NCBI GenBank assembly: GCA_028868735.1
Contig: JAGWTW010000031.1
Span: 1-34,974, forward strand
Reading direction: 5' to 3'
Source: Hyphomicrobiales bacterium
GTDB taxonomy: Bacteria > Pseudomonadota > Alphaproteobacteria > Rhizobiales > Beijerinckiaceae
DNA: 34,974 nucleotides
Shown here: one piece after another, positions 24,688 to 33,265 of the stretch
Layout of the letters: each line of letters starts with the position of its first letter
Position numbering within the stretch: position 1 is the first letter of the stretch
Notes under the pieces: generated by a model
The model's input: the letters and a program-made list of their open reading frames with translations, nothing else
What the model was told of the DNA's origin: nothing
Databases searched by the model: none
Program-made: the position numbers and the translations under genes

Positions 24688-26859
24688 ATGACGAAGACGT
24701 TTTCGCTCGACCGCCGCGCGTTTTTCCTCGGCGCGGCCGCGACAGGCGCGGGTCTGAGCATCGGGCTCGCGATTCCCGTGAATGAAGCGCATGCCGACGC
24801 TGTGGCCCCGGAGATCAACGCCTGGGTCGTCGTGAAGCCGGACGACACGGTGGCGATCCGCATCGCGCGTTCGGAAATGGGGCAGGGAACGCTCACCGGC
24901 CTCGCCCAGCTCGTCGCCGAGGAGCTGGCGTGCGACTGGTCGAAAGTGACGACCGAATATCCGACGCCCGGCGAAAGCTGGCGGCGCAAGCGCCCGTGGG
25001 GCGAATTCACCACCGGCGGGAGCCGCGGCATACGCACGTCGCACGAATATGTCCGCAAGGGCGGCGCGGCCGCGCGCATGATGCTGGTGCAGGCGGCGGC
25101 CGACGCCTGGGGCGTTCCGGCCGCCGAATGCAAGGCGCAGAACAGCGTCGTCACGCATGTCGCGTCCGGCCGCACGACGACCTACGGCAAGGTGGCCGAC
25201 GCCGCGGCGAAACTGACCCCGCCGGCAAATCCGCCGCTGAAGGATCCGAAGGACTGGACGATCGCGGGCAAGCCGCTGAAGCGTCTCGACACGCGCGACA
25301 AAACGACCGGCAGGATGACTTACGGGCTCGACGTGAAGTTGCCGGGCATGCTGAACGCGGCGATCCGCGAATGCCCCGTTTTCGGCGGCAAGGTGAAGAG
25401 CTTCGACGCCGCCAGGGTCGCCGGCATGAAGGGCGTGAAATCGGTCGTGCTGGTCGGCGACAGCGCGGTCGCGGTCGTCGCCGACACATGGTGGCGCGCG
25501 CAATCGGCGCTCGATGCGTTGCCGATCGTCTGGGACGAAGGCGCGAACGCGAACGTCACGTCGGCTTCGATCGCGCAATGGCTGCACGAAGGGCTCGACG
25601 ATGCGCAGCCGGCCTTCGTCGGCAATGCGAACGGCGATGCCAAGGGCGCACTGGCGAAGGCGGCGAAGACGGTCGAGGCCGTCTACGCCTATCCCTACCA
25701 GAACCACGCGACCATGGAGCCGATGAACGCGACGGCGCTGTGGACGCCGGACAAGTGCGAAGTCTGGACCGGAACGCAGAACGGCGAAGCGGCCTTTGCG
25801 ATGACGGTCGCGGCCTCCGGCCTGCCGCCCGAAAAATGCGAAGTCTACAAGCAGATGCTCGGCGGCGGCTTCGGCCGTCGCGGCAATTCCGATTTCGTGC
25901 GGCAGGCGGTCCTCATCGCGAAACATATGCCGGGCGTTCCGGTGAAGTTGATCTGGTCGCGCGAAGAGGACATGCATCAGGGCAGGTATCATCCGACCAC
26001 GCAGGCGCGTCTCGTCGGCGGTTTCGACGCCAATGGCGATCTGACCGCGCTGCGCATCCGGATTTCAGGACAATCGATCCTCGCGAGCCTGCGCCCGGAA
26101 GCGCTGCTCAACGGCAAGGACATGGCGACTTTCGCCGGGCTCACCAGCTCGGGCGACGCGGCGCTCGGCTATTCCGTGCCCAATCTTCTCGTCGATCATT
26201 CCATGCGCAACCCGCACGTGCCGCCGGGTTTCTGGCGCGGCGTCAACGTCAATCAGAACGCGATCTACATCGAATGCTTCATGGACGAACTCGCGCATGC
26301 GACGGGCCAGGAGCCGCTCGCGTTCCGGCGCAAACTGATGAAGGCGCATCCGAAGAATCTCGCCGTCCTGAACGCGGTCGCCGAGCGCATCGGTTGGGAC
26401 AAGCCGCCGGCGCAAGGCGTGTACCGCGGCATCGCGCATCACATGGCCTACGGCAGCTATGTCGCCGCCGCCGCCGAGATTTCGGTCGCCGACGGCGCGA
26501 AGATCAAGATACATCGCCTGGTCGCCGCAACCGATCCGGGCTACGCCGTCAATCCCGCGCAGATCGAGCGGCAGGTCGCCGGCTCCTTCGTGTATGGATT
26601 GTCCGCGCTGTTCTACGGGGAATGCACGGTCAAGGGCGGGCGCATCGAACAATCGAATTTCGACACCTACAACTCGATGCGCATCGCCGAAATGCCGGCG
26701 GTCGAGGCGATCGTCATGCCGTCCGGCGGCTTCTGGGGCGGCGTCGGCGAACCGACGATCTGCGTCGCTGCGCCCGCCGTTCTCAACGCCTATTTCAATG
26801 CGACCGGCAAGCGCGTGCGCAGCGTGCCTTTGAAGAACCAATCGATCGGCTTCGCCTGA
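24688..26859 (+). CDS. iorB: Molybdopterin-binding hydroxylase large subunit (IorB-like)
   Basis: A 723-residue molybdenum cofactor subunit of the xanthine oxidase family. It hydroxylates N-heterocycles or oxidises aldehydes. It begins with a twin-arginine-type signal (LDRRAFFLGAAATGAGLSIG), so the complex is likely exported folded to the periplasm with its small subunit. Cofactor-binding GGGFGRR lies at 392-398, and the catalytic glutamate is Glu688 in GGVGEPTI. SEMGQGTLTGLAQLVAEEL and PPGFWRGVNVNQNAIYIECFMDELA are further IorB/aldehyde dehydrogenase marks. A GAGGGA site precedes the ATG. It is convergent with the carboxylase gene. The substrate is unknown. Confidence 0.9.
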   Translation: MTKTFSLDRRAFFLGAAATGAGLSIGLAIPVNEAHADAVAPEINAWVVVKPDDTVAIRIARSEMGQGTLTGLAQLVAEELACDWSKVTTEYPTPGESWRRKRPWGEFTTGGSRGIRTSHEYVRKGGAAARMMLVQAAADAWGVPAAECKAQNSVVTHVASGRTTTYGKVADAAAKLTPPANPPLKDPKDWTIAGKPLKRLDTRDKTTGRMTYGLDVKLPGMLNAAIRECPVFGGKVKSFDAARVAGMKGVKSVVLVGDSAVAVVADTWWRAQSALDALPIVWDEGANANVTSASIAQWLHEGLDDAQPAFVGNANGDAKGALAKAAKTVEAVYAYPYQNHATMEPMNATALWTPDKCEVWTGTQNGEAAFAMTVAASGLPPEKCEVYKQMLGGGFGRRGNSDFVRQAVLIAKHMPGVPVKLIWSREEDMHQGRYHPTTQARLVGGFDANGDLTALRIRISGQSILASLRPEALLNGKDMATFAGLTSSGDAALGYSVPNLLVDHSMRNPHVPPGFWRGVNVNQNAIYIECFMDELAHATGQEPLAFRRKLMKAHPKNLAVLNAVAERIGWDKPPAQGVYRGIAHHMAYGSYVAAAAEISVADGAKIKIHRLVAATDPGYAVNPAQIERQVAGSFVYGLSALFYGECTVKGGRIEQSNFDTYNSMRIAEMPAVEAIVMPSGGFWGGVGEPTICVAAPAVLNAYFNATGKRVRSVPLKNQSIGFA

Positions 26860-26922
26860 TCGGCTGCGCATGGCCGATGGCGCCGGCGCATCGCGCCGGT
26901 CCTGCGGTCGGCGCGGTTCTTT

Positions 26923-28500
26923 TCAGATCGGCGCGATCGATCTGAACTTCGGGGGATGATCGTTCTGGCGGCGCGCCGGGCATTGGTCGAATATCTCGAT
27001 GATGCGGCGGCGCGTCGTGCGCGGATCGATCACGTCGTCGACGCCGAAACCTTCGGCTGCGTGCAGCGCGCCGGTCTGCGCGCGCGTCTCGTCGATCATC
27101 TCCTGCCGCCGCGCCTGCGGATCGGGCGCCGCCATATAGTCGCGGCGGAATGCGACGTCGATCGCGCCCTCGATCGACATGGCGCAGATTTGCGCCGAAG
27201 GCCACGCGAAACACGCGTCGGCGTCGAAGGCGCGCCCGCCGTTCATCGCGAAATAGCCGAGGCCGAATCCCTTGCGGACGACGACCGATACGCGCGGCAC
27301 GCTGGCGTGGCCCCATTCGTAGATGAGTTTCGCGCTGCGCCGGCCGAGCGTCGTGCGTTCCGCCGAAGAGCCGATGTAGAAGCCCGGCACGTCGATCAGC
27401 GAGATCAGCGGTAGGCCGAAGGCGTCGCACAGCGCGATGAAATGCGCGCCCTTTTCGCAGGCGTTGGCGTCGAGAATCCCGCCTGCGCGCAACGGCTGGT
27501 TGGCGACGAAGCCGACCGGACGTCCTTCGAGACGCGCGAGGCAGGTGACGATATTGCCCGCAAACGTCGGTTTGAGTTCGAACAGGCTGCCGACGTCGGC
27601 GATGGCGGCGATCGCCTTGCGCATGTCGTAGGCGCGCCGCGTGGAGGCCGGCACGAGATCCAGCAACGCGTCGTCGCCGCGCTCGCGCGGATCGCCGTTC
27701 GCAAGGATGTGCGCAGGCGCGCGCGCGTTCGAGGGAAGGTAGGAAAGATAGCGGCGCGCCGCCGCGAAAGCCTCGTCCTCGCTGTCGACGCCGAGATCGG
27801 CGAGGCCCTGCTTGTCCACCTGCACCTGCGCGCCGCCGAGCGACTCCTGGTCCGTCTCCTCGCCCGTGCCCGCCTTGACGAGCGCAGGGCCTGCAAGCCC
27901 CATTGTGGACTGGCCGCGCACCATCACGACGAAATCGGCGAGGCCGGCGTAATTGGTCGGTCCGGCGAAGCCCGCGCCGAGCATGAGCGCCACCATCGGC
28001 ACCCATCCCGACGCCCGCGCGAGATCGTGGAACATGCCGTTGGCTTGCGCGAAATGACGCGAATTCTGACCGTCCTGGATGCGGTGGCCGCCGCCGTCGA
28101 GCAGCATCACCATCGGGATCGCGCGCGTGAGCGCGATCTTCACCATCCGCTGCGTCTTCGCGCTGCCGAGCTTGCCGATGCTGCCGCCGAACACGCTGAA
28201 ATCCTGAGAGACGATGACGACCGGACGGCCGTCGATCCGCGCCGTGCCGGTGACGACGCCGTCGGCCGGCGATTTCTCACGCGGATGCGGCTCGCCCCGG
28301 GCCGCCTCGACGCTCGCGAGCGCGCCCATTTCCTCGAACGAGCCGGGATCGACGAGCCGCGCGATCCGTTCGCGCGCCGACAGGCGGCCGCGTTCGGCGA
28401 GCTTCTTCATCGCTTCCGGACGCGCCGCGTCCATCAGCCCGGCGCGCACGGACTCGATCCCTGCGAGATTTTCGCGCTGGCCGGCTTCTCCGTGTTTCAT
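26923..28500 (-). CDS. Acyl-CoA carboxylase, carboxyltransferase (beta) subunit
   Basis: A 525-residue carboxyltransferase of the propionyl/methylcrotonyl/geranyl-CoA carboxylase group. Seen: RGRLSARERIARLVDPGSFEE, GPALVKAGTGEE, QPLRAGGILDANACEKGAHFI, and LISLIDVPGFYIGSSAERTT with GFGLGYFAMNGG, the N- and C-carboxyltransferase signatures. The usual SGGARIQEG is GGGHRIQDG here, an uncommon variant. No biotin carboxylase or biotin carrier subunit is encoded in the window, so a partner must lie elsewhere. GGAGA ten bases upstream supports the ATG. It lies 12 bases downstream of livF, so it appears to be the last gene of the liv operon, tying uptake to carboxylation. Confidence 0.9.
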   Translation of the reverse strand: MKHGEAGQRENLAGIESVRAGLMDAARPEAMKKLAERGRLSARERIARLVDPGSFEEMGALASVEAARGEPHPREKSPADGVVTGTARIDGRPVVIVSQDFSVFGGSIGKLGSAKTQRMVKIALTRAIPMVMLLDGGGHRIQDGQNSRHFAQANGMFHDLARASGWVPMVALMLGAGFAGPTNYAGLADFVVMVRGQSTMGLAGPALVKAGTGEETDQESLGGAQVQVDKQGLADLGVDSEDEAFAAARRYLSYLPSNARAPAHILANGDPRERGDDALLDLVPASTRRAYDMRKAIAAIADVGSLFELKPTFAGNIVTCLARLEGRPVGFVANQPLRAGGILDANACEKGAHFIALCDAFGLPLISLIDVPGFYIGSSAERTTLGRRSAKLIYEWGHASVPRVSVVVRKGFGLGYFAMNGGRAFDADACFAWPSAQICAMSIEGAIDVAFRRDYMAAPDPQARRQEMIDETRAQTGALHAAEGFGVDDVIDPRTTRRRIIEIFDQCPARRQNDHPPKFRSIAPI

Positions 28501-28512
28501 TGCGCTCTCCGT

Positions 28513-29256
28513 CTAGGCGCGCGCGGCCGCGCCGTGCTCGCCCATATAGGCGGCGCGCAGCGCGTCGCCGGCGGCGATTTCGCGTGCAGGCCCGCTTGCG
28601 ATGATGCGGCCGTTTTGCAGGACATAGGCGTCGTCGGCGATTTCGAGCGCGCGCTCGACCATCTGCTCGACGAGCAGGATCGCGACGCCCTCCGCGCGCA
28701 GGCTCGCGATCGCATCGAGAACCTGATCGACCAGCACGGGGGCGAGGCCGAGCGAAGGTTCGTCCAGCATCAGAAGTTTCGGCGCGCGCATCATCGCCTG
28801 CGCGATCGCCAGCATCTGCTGCTGGCCGCCGGAGAGCGAGCCCGCGTGCAGCCCGCGCTTCTCGCGCAGGATCGGAAACAGCGCGTGGATCCGTTCGATG
28901 CGCCGGGCATGTTCGGCCTGCGTCAGCCTGAGCCCGTAGCGTCCGAGCTCCAGATTGTCGTCGACGGTCTGGCGGCGAAACAATCGGCGCCCTTCCGCGA
29001 CATGCAGGAGGCCGGCGCCGACGATCGCGTCCGGCCGCGCGCCTGCGAGATTTGCGCCGGCGAACGCGATCTGGCCGCGACGCGGACGGATCAATCCGGA
29101 AATCGTGCGCAAGAGCGTCGATTTGCCGGCGCCGTTGCGGCCGACGAGCGCGACGATCTTCCGGTCGCCGACATCGAGCGACACGTTCTCGAGCACGTCG
29201 ACGTGTCCGTAGCCGGCGTCGACGGCGCGAACGGACAGGAGCGGCGCCTCGCTCAT
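28513..29256 (-). CDS. livF: Branched-chain-type ABC transporter ATPase, LivF
   Basis: A 247-residue ATP-binding subunit of a Liv (HAAT-family) importer. It contains the Walker A GRNGAGKST, signature LSGGQQQMLAIAQAMM, Walker B LLMLDEPSLGLAP and the H-loop-region LLVEQMV typical of LivF. The ATG at 29256 overlaps the stop of livMG in ATGA, so translation is coupled. The reading frame stays open far upstream through livMG, but the upstream part is not the gene. It works with the fused LivM-LivG, LivH and LivK encoded just upstream. Confidence 0.95.
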   Translation of the reverse strand: MSEAPLLSVRAVDAGYGHVDVLENVSLDVGDRKIVALVGRNGAGKSTLLRTISGLIRPRRGQIAFAGANLAGARPDAIVGAGLLHVAEGRRLFRRQTVDDNLELGRYGLRLTQAEHARRIERIHALFPILREKRGLHAGSLSGGQQQMLAIAQAMMRAPKLLMLDEPSLGLAPVLVDQVLDAIASLRAEGVAILLVEQMVERALEIADDAYVLQNGRIIASGPAREIAAGDALRAAYMGEHGAAARA

Positions 29257-31040
29257 GCCGGCGCTCCGCCCTTCAACGCCCGCTCGCCCATGTAGGCGCG
29301 CATCACCGCCTCGTTCCGGAACACGTCGGCCGGCGCGCCCGAGGCGAGCACGACGCCACGGTCGAGCACCATGACATGGCCGGCGATATTGGCGACGAGA
29401 TCGAGATGATGCTCGACGATGACGATGGTTGCGCCGAGATCGCGGATCCGCACGATCAATTGCTCGAGCCTTTCGAGTTCCGACATCGAAAGGCCGGCTG
29501 CGGGCTCGTCGAGCAGGATCAGCCGTGCGCCGCCCATCATGGCGCGGGCGATCTCGATCAGGCGTTGCTGGCCGTGCGGCGCCTCGCCCGCCTCGAGGTC
29601 CGCGCGATCGGCGACGCCGACGAAGGCGAGATAGGCGAGCGCCTCCGCGCGCAGCCGTTTCGCCTCCGCGCGCGCCGAGGGCAGGCGCAGCGCGGTCGCG
29701 ATGAAGCCCGACCGCTCGCGCCTGTAGGCGCCGAGCATCACATTCTCGACGGCAGTGAGTTCGTTCACGAGCCGCGGCGTCTGGAAGGTGCGGCCGACGC
29801 CGCGCGCGGCGATCCTCTGCGCAGCGAGACCCCGCGTTTCCGCGCCGCCGATCTTCACCGTGCCCGCATCGGCGGGATAATAGCCGCTCGCGAGGTTGAG
29901 CAGCGTCGTCTTGCCCGACCCGTTCGGGCCGACGATGGCGCAGCAGGCGCCGGCGGGCGCCGTGAAATCGACGCCGTCGAGCGCGAGCACGCCGCCGAAG
30001 CGCTTGCGCAGGCCGGCGATCTCGAGCGACAGGCCGGCGATCGGCGGGTGGCTGACCTCGCGCGCGGCCATCGGCGCAGCGGGACTCCGGCGCGCGATCC
30101 TGCGCCATCCCTGCCGCATGGCGCCGACGAGCCCGTGCGGCGCGAACAGCATCAGCGCAAGCAGCAGGCAGCCGTAGATCAGCATGCGCCAGCTGGCCAG
30201 TCCCGCCAGCAGCTCCGGAATGAGGAAGAACACGAGCGCGCCGACGACCGGCCCCCACAACGTGCCGAGGCCGCCGAGCACGATGGTGAGAAGAAAGAAG
30301 ATCGAAAAGTCGGCGGTGAAATCGTCGGGCGTCACGACCGTCTTTTGCACGGCGAAGAACGCGCCCGCGGCGCCGGCGAAAGCGGCCGCGATGACGAAGG
30401 CCAGCAGCTTTACCCGTTGCGGCGAGGCGCCGACGGCGAGCGCGGCCGGCTCCACGTCGCGGACGGCGACGAAGGCGCGGCCGAACCGCGAACGTACGAT
30501 GTTGCGCACGAGAAGGAAGCCCGCGAGCGCGCTCGCCGCGACGAGGTAATAGAGCGCGCGCGGTCCGAAATCGTGCCCGAACAGCGACGGCGCCGGCACG
30601 CCGACCACGCCTGCGAATCCCTTCGTCAGCCACCGCCATTCCACGATCATCTTCTCGAACACCAGCGCGAAGGCGAGCGTGATGAAGGCGAAATACCAGG
30701 TGTTGAGCCGGAAGGAGGGCAGGGCGGCGACGATGCCCAGCCCCGCCGACAAGGCCATGCCGACGACCGCCGCGGCCCAGAACGGCCAGTGGCGATCGAC
30801 CGTCAGAAGCGCGACCGAATAGGCGCCGATCGCGATGAACGCGGCGTGTCCGAGCGACACCTGCCCCGCATAGCCGGACAGCAGATTGAGCCCGATCGCC
30901 GCGAGAATGTAGATGCCGAGCTGCGTGACGACGAACAGCGCGTAGGAGTCCGCGCCGACGAACAGCGGCAGCGCGAGCGCCGCTGCAAGAAACGCGAATT
31001 GCGCGAGCGTCGGGATGCGGGCGACGAAACGCGGGCCCAT
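29253..31040 (-). CDS. livMG: Fused ABC transporter permease-ATPase, LivM-LivG
   Basis: A 595-residue fusion. Residues about 1-320 are the LivM permease with about eight to ten membrane segments (AIGLNLLSGYAGQVSLGHAAFIAIGAY is the hallmark). Residues about 345-595 are the LivG ATPase with Walker A GPNGSGKTT near 371, signature region APHGQQRLIEIARAMM and Walker B LILLDEPAAGLS. The signature starts APHGQQ, where LivG usually reads LSYGQQ. The two subunits are usually separate; fusion fixes their ratio. It lies 3 bases after livH and overlaps livF by 4 bases in a tight operon. The imported substrate cannot be read from sequence. Confidence 0.92.
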   Translation of the reverse strand: MGPRFVARIPTLAQFAFLAAALALPLFVGADSYALFVVTQLGIYILAAIGLNLLSGYAGQVSLGHAAFIAIGAYSVALLTVDRHWPFWAAAVVGMALSAGLGIVAALPSFRLNTWYFAFITLAFALVFEKMIVEWRWLTKGFAGVVGVPAPSLFGHDFGPRALYYLVAASALAGFLLVRNIVRSRFGRAFVAVRDVEPAALAVGASPQRVKLLAFVIAAAFAGAAGAFFAVQKTVVTPDDFTADFSIFFLLTIVLGGLGTLWGPVVGALVFFLIPELLAGLASWRMLIYGCLLLALMLFAPHGLVGAMRQGWRRIARRSPAAPMAAREVSHPPIAGLSLEIAGLRKRFGGVLALDGVDFTAPAGACCAIVGPNGSGKTTLLNLASGYYPADAGTVKIGGAETRGLAAQRIAARGVGRTFQTPRLVNELTAVENVMLGAYRRERSGFIATALRLPSARAEAKRLRAEALAYLAFVGVADRADLEAGEAPHGQQRLIEIARAMMGGARLILLDEPAAGLSMSELERLEQLIVRIRDLGATIVIVEHHLDLVANIAGHVMVLDRGVVLASGAPADVFRNEAVMRAYMGERALKGGAPA

Positions 31041-31043
31041 CCG

Positions 31044-31922
31044 CTACACCGTGCGCGCGCTCGGCCGGCCGAACAGGCCTTCCGGACGCAGGAGCAGAAC
31101 GCCGAGCACGACGAGAAAGATCACAGCTTCCTGATAGCCCGGCGACAGGAGCGCGGCGCCGAAGGCTTCGGTGAGGCCGATGATGTAGCCGGCGATGAGC
31201 GCGCCGCGATTGTTGCCGATCGAGCCTACGGCGGCGGCGGCGAAGCCCTTGAGCAGCAAATCCGGGCCGAGCGACGTCGACGCATAGAGGATCGGCGCGG
31301 CGACGACGCCGGTCATGCCGGCGAAGGCGCCGCCGATGAAGAACGACCAGCGGCCGAGCCTGCCGGGATCGATGCCGCGCATCAGCGCCGCCTCGCGGTC
31401 CTCGGCGACGGCCATGACCGCCTTGCCTTGCAGCGTCTGGTAGGCGCGCTCGACCATTGCGACGAGCGCGACCGTGCAGATGACGAGCGCGACCTCGTAC
31501 GAGCTGATGCGCACGCCCGCGACGTTCAGCGAATCCATGGAGAGCGGTTCAGGCGGCTTCACCAGGATCGGATCCGGCCCCCAGATGCGCCCGACCAGAT
31601 TGGAGATGATCAGCGAAACCGCGAGCGTGGTGATGACCCAGGCCGTGCCCGTCTGCGCGCGCTTCAGGATCGGCGCCACCGCGATCCGTTCCTCGACGAG
31701 GCAGATCATGCCGACCAACGCCAGAGTCGCGGCGAAGGCGACGATCCATGGCATGCCCGCCACCGACATCGCGCTCGCGAAGGTCATGGCGCCGACCATC
31801 ACGAGTTCGCCCTGCGCGAAATTGAACACGTTGCTCGGCCGGTAGAGAATGTTGAAGCTCACCGCCACGAGCGCATAGAGCGAGCCGGCGACGAGCCCGT
31901 GCGCGAGCGTGTCGAGATCCAC
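31044..31922 (-). CDS. livH: Branched-chain-type ABC transporter permease, LivH
   Basis: A 292-residue inner-membrane permease with about eight hydrophobic segments. Marks of LivH: AHGLVAGSLYALVAVSFNILYRPSNVFNFAQGELVMVGA near the start and AEDREAALMRGID, then FFIGGAFAGMTGVVAAPIL and GSIGNNRGALIAGYIIGLTEA. The start is a GTG at 31922, 11 bases after the livK stop; a longer frame upstream is a shadow through livK. Only a weak GGGGCGGG precedes the start, so translation probably follows on from livK. Part of the liv operon. Confidence 0.92.
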   Translation of the reverse strand: MDLDTLAHGLVAGSLYALVAVSFNILYRPSNVFNFAQGELVMVGAMTFASAMSVAGMPWIVAFAATLALVGMICLVEERIAVAPILKRAQTGTAWVITTLAVSLIISNLVGRIWGPDPILVKPPEPLSMDSLNVAGVRISSYEVALVICTVALVAMVERAYQTLQGKAVMAVAEDREAALMRGIDPGRLGRWSFFIGGAFAGMTGVVAAPILYASTSLGPDLLLKGFAAAAVGSIGNNRGALIAGYIIGLTEAFGAALLSPGYQEAVIFLVVLGVLLLRPEGLFGRPSARTV

Positions 31923-31933
31923 GCGGCCCGCCC

Positions 31934-33172
31934 CTACTGGCCGGGCGCCCGCGCCCTCATGCAGCCCATCGCGCGCGGATCCTGGCCCGATGCGACAGAT
32001 ACGAGCACGACATCCTTGATCCCGATGCCCGAATGATTCTCCGGCGTGAAGGATATGTCGCCCATAAGGCCCTTGTAGTTTTTCAGATTGTCGAGGCCGC
32101 GCCGGATCGCTTCTGTCTCGAAGCTCTTTTCCGCCTCGATTGCGGCCTTCAGGCAATAGATGAAATCGTAATAGGGCGCGGCCGCGATATTGACTTCGAA
32201 CCCTTTCGCTTCGGGATATTTCGCGAGCTTCTGCGCAAATTCGACCTGCCGCGGGCCGGGCTGTTCGGCGTCGGTCCACGTGAAGTTGCGATAATAGGTC
32301 GCAAACACGTTCTTGACCGCTTCGGCCGGAACGAGATCGAACAACGCCGGCAGCATCAAGCCGCTGTGGCCGGTCACGGGCGGGAAATATTTCAGCGTCT
32401 TCATCGCGTTGAAGATCATCGCCGCGTTCGGCACGTTCGCGATCCAGCCGATCACGCCTTCCGCCCCCGCCTTTTGCAGATTGGCGACATAGGCGGAAAG
32501 GTCCGGCGCGTTGATCGGATAGACCTGCTCGCTGACGGGCGTCAGGCCGAATTTCTTCTGCAGGACGATCTTGCTGGCGGCCGTGCCCTGTTCGCCGAAG
32601 GCCGTGTTTTCCTGCAATATGCCGATCTTTTTGACGCCGAGCGCGCGCACCATGTAGTCGACGCAGACGTCGGCCTGCTGATCGGTGTTGAACATGACCT
32701 GATAATGATAGGGATATTTCTTGCCGTCGCCGGCCTCCGCCGCGGCGGCGTAAGTCGATTGCAGCAGTTTCATCGACGTGGTCGCCGCCAGCGAAGCGAG
32801 CGATTGCGATGAGCCCGTCGGGCCGACGATGCAGGAAACATCCTGCTCGCGCATCTTGCGGACGACCGCTGGCTCCTTGGCCGGCGAAGCCTCGTCGTCT
32901 TCCTCGACGCGCGCGATCTGCCGTCCGAGTATGCCGCCTGCGGCGTTGATCTCGTCGATGGCGATCAGTCCGCCGAAATAAAGCGGCGCGAAGGAGGAGG
33001 CGAGCCGTCCCGTGGTCGGCCTGATCCAGCCGAGCTTGAGGGCTTGCGCCTGCGCTGAAGCCGAAAGCGGGAAACCGGCGCCTGCGGCCGCGCCGAACCC
33101 GCCGGCGAGGCGTAGCAGCGCGCGTCTGTCGATCGCATCGCGGCTCAAAAGGGAATGCGGGTTTGCGCGCAT
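31934..33172 (-). CDS. livK: ABC transporter periplasmic substrate-binding protein, LivK type
   Basis: A 412-residue exported binding protein with a twin-arginine-type leader (IDRRALLRLAGGFGAAAGAGFP, Arg16-Arg17). The mature part has the peripla_BP_6 layout: LKLGWIRPTTGRLA, FGGLIAIDEINAAGGILGRQIARVEEDDEA, IVGPTGSSQSLASLA and ALGVKKIGILQEN. The ATG at 33172 has AGGGAG seven bases upstream and is preferred over 33223. It heads the liv operon and is divergent from the TetR gene. Members of this family bind branched-chain amino acids, amides, urea or aromatic and dicarboxylic acids; which one is not clear. Confidence 0.92.
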   Translation of the reverse strand: MRANPHSLLSRDAIDRRALLRLAGGFGAAAGAGFPLSASAQAQALKLGWIRPTTGRLASSFAPLYFGGLIAIDEINAAGGILGRQIARVEEDDEASPAKEPAVVRKMREQDVSCIVGPTGSSQSLASLAATTSMKLLQSTYAAAAEAGDGKKYPYHYQVMFNTDQQADVCVDYMVRALGVKKIGILQENTAFGEQGTAASKIVLQKKFGLTPVSEQVYPINAPDLSAYVANLQKAGAEGVIGWIANVPNAAMIFNAMKTLKYFPPVTGHSGLMLPALFDLVPAEAVKNVFATYYRNFTWTDAEQPGPRQVEFAQKLAKYPEAKGFEVNIAAAPYYDFIYCLKAAIEAEKSFETEAIRRGLDNLKNYKGLMGDISFTPENHSGIGIKDVVLVSVASGQDPRAMGCMRARAPGQ

Positions 33173-33218
33173 CTCGTCTCTCCCTTTGGACGGCCTTGTG
33201 GGCGGCCGGCTTGGCGCC

Positions 33219-33256
33219 ATCATATTGCTTGCTAGCCAACCAGCAAGTGCAATAAT
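33219..33256. promoter_or_regulatory. Divergent tetR/liv promoter region with palindromic operator
   Basis: TTGCTAGCCAACCAGCAA (33229-33246) is an imperfect palindrome, with TTGCT and AGCAA arms. On the plus strand TTGCTA (33229-33234), 16 bases, then AATAAT (33251-33256) fits a promoter for tetR whose transcript would start almost at its ATG. On the minus strand TTGCTG (complement of 33241-33246), 16 bases, then TATGAT (complement of 33219-33224) fits a promoter for livK. A TetR dimer bound here would cover both -35 elements. Confidence 0.5.
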
Positions 33257-33265
33257 ACGAAAACC

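Noticed and set aside
27442..29295. A 617-residue plus-strand open frame over the carboxylase and livF
   Set aside because: It is antisense to two well-supported genes, has no recognisable domain and shows the Arg/Ala-rich bias of GC-rich shadow frames.
28513..30639. A 708-residue open frame whose end is LivF
   Set aside because: Only the last 247 residues are LivF; the upstream part is the out-of-frame shadow of livMG and is Arg-rich without domains.
29052..32036. A 994-residue open frame on the plus strand across the liv operon
   Set aside because: It is antisense to livF, livMG and livH, is made of Arg/Ala/Asp-rich sequence without domains, and arises from high GC at third codon positions.
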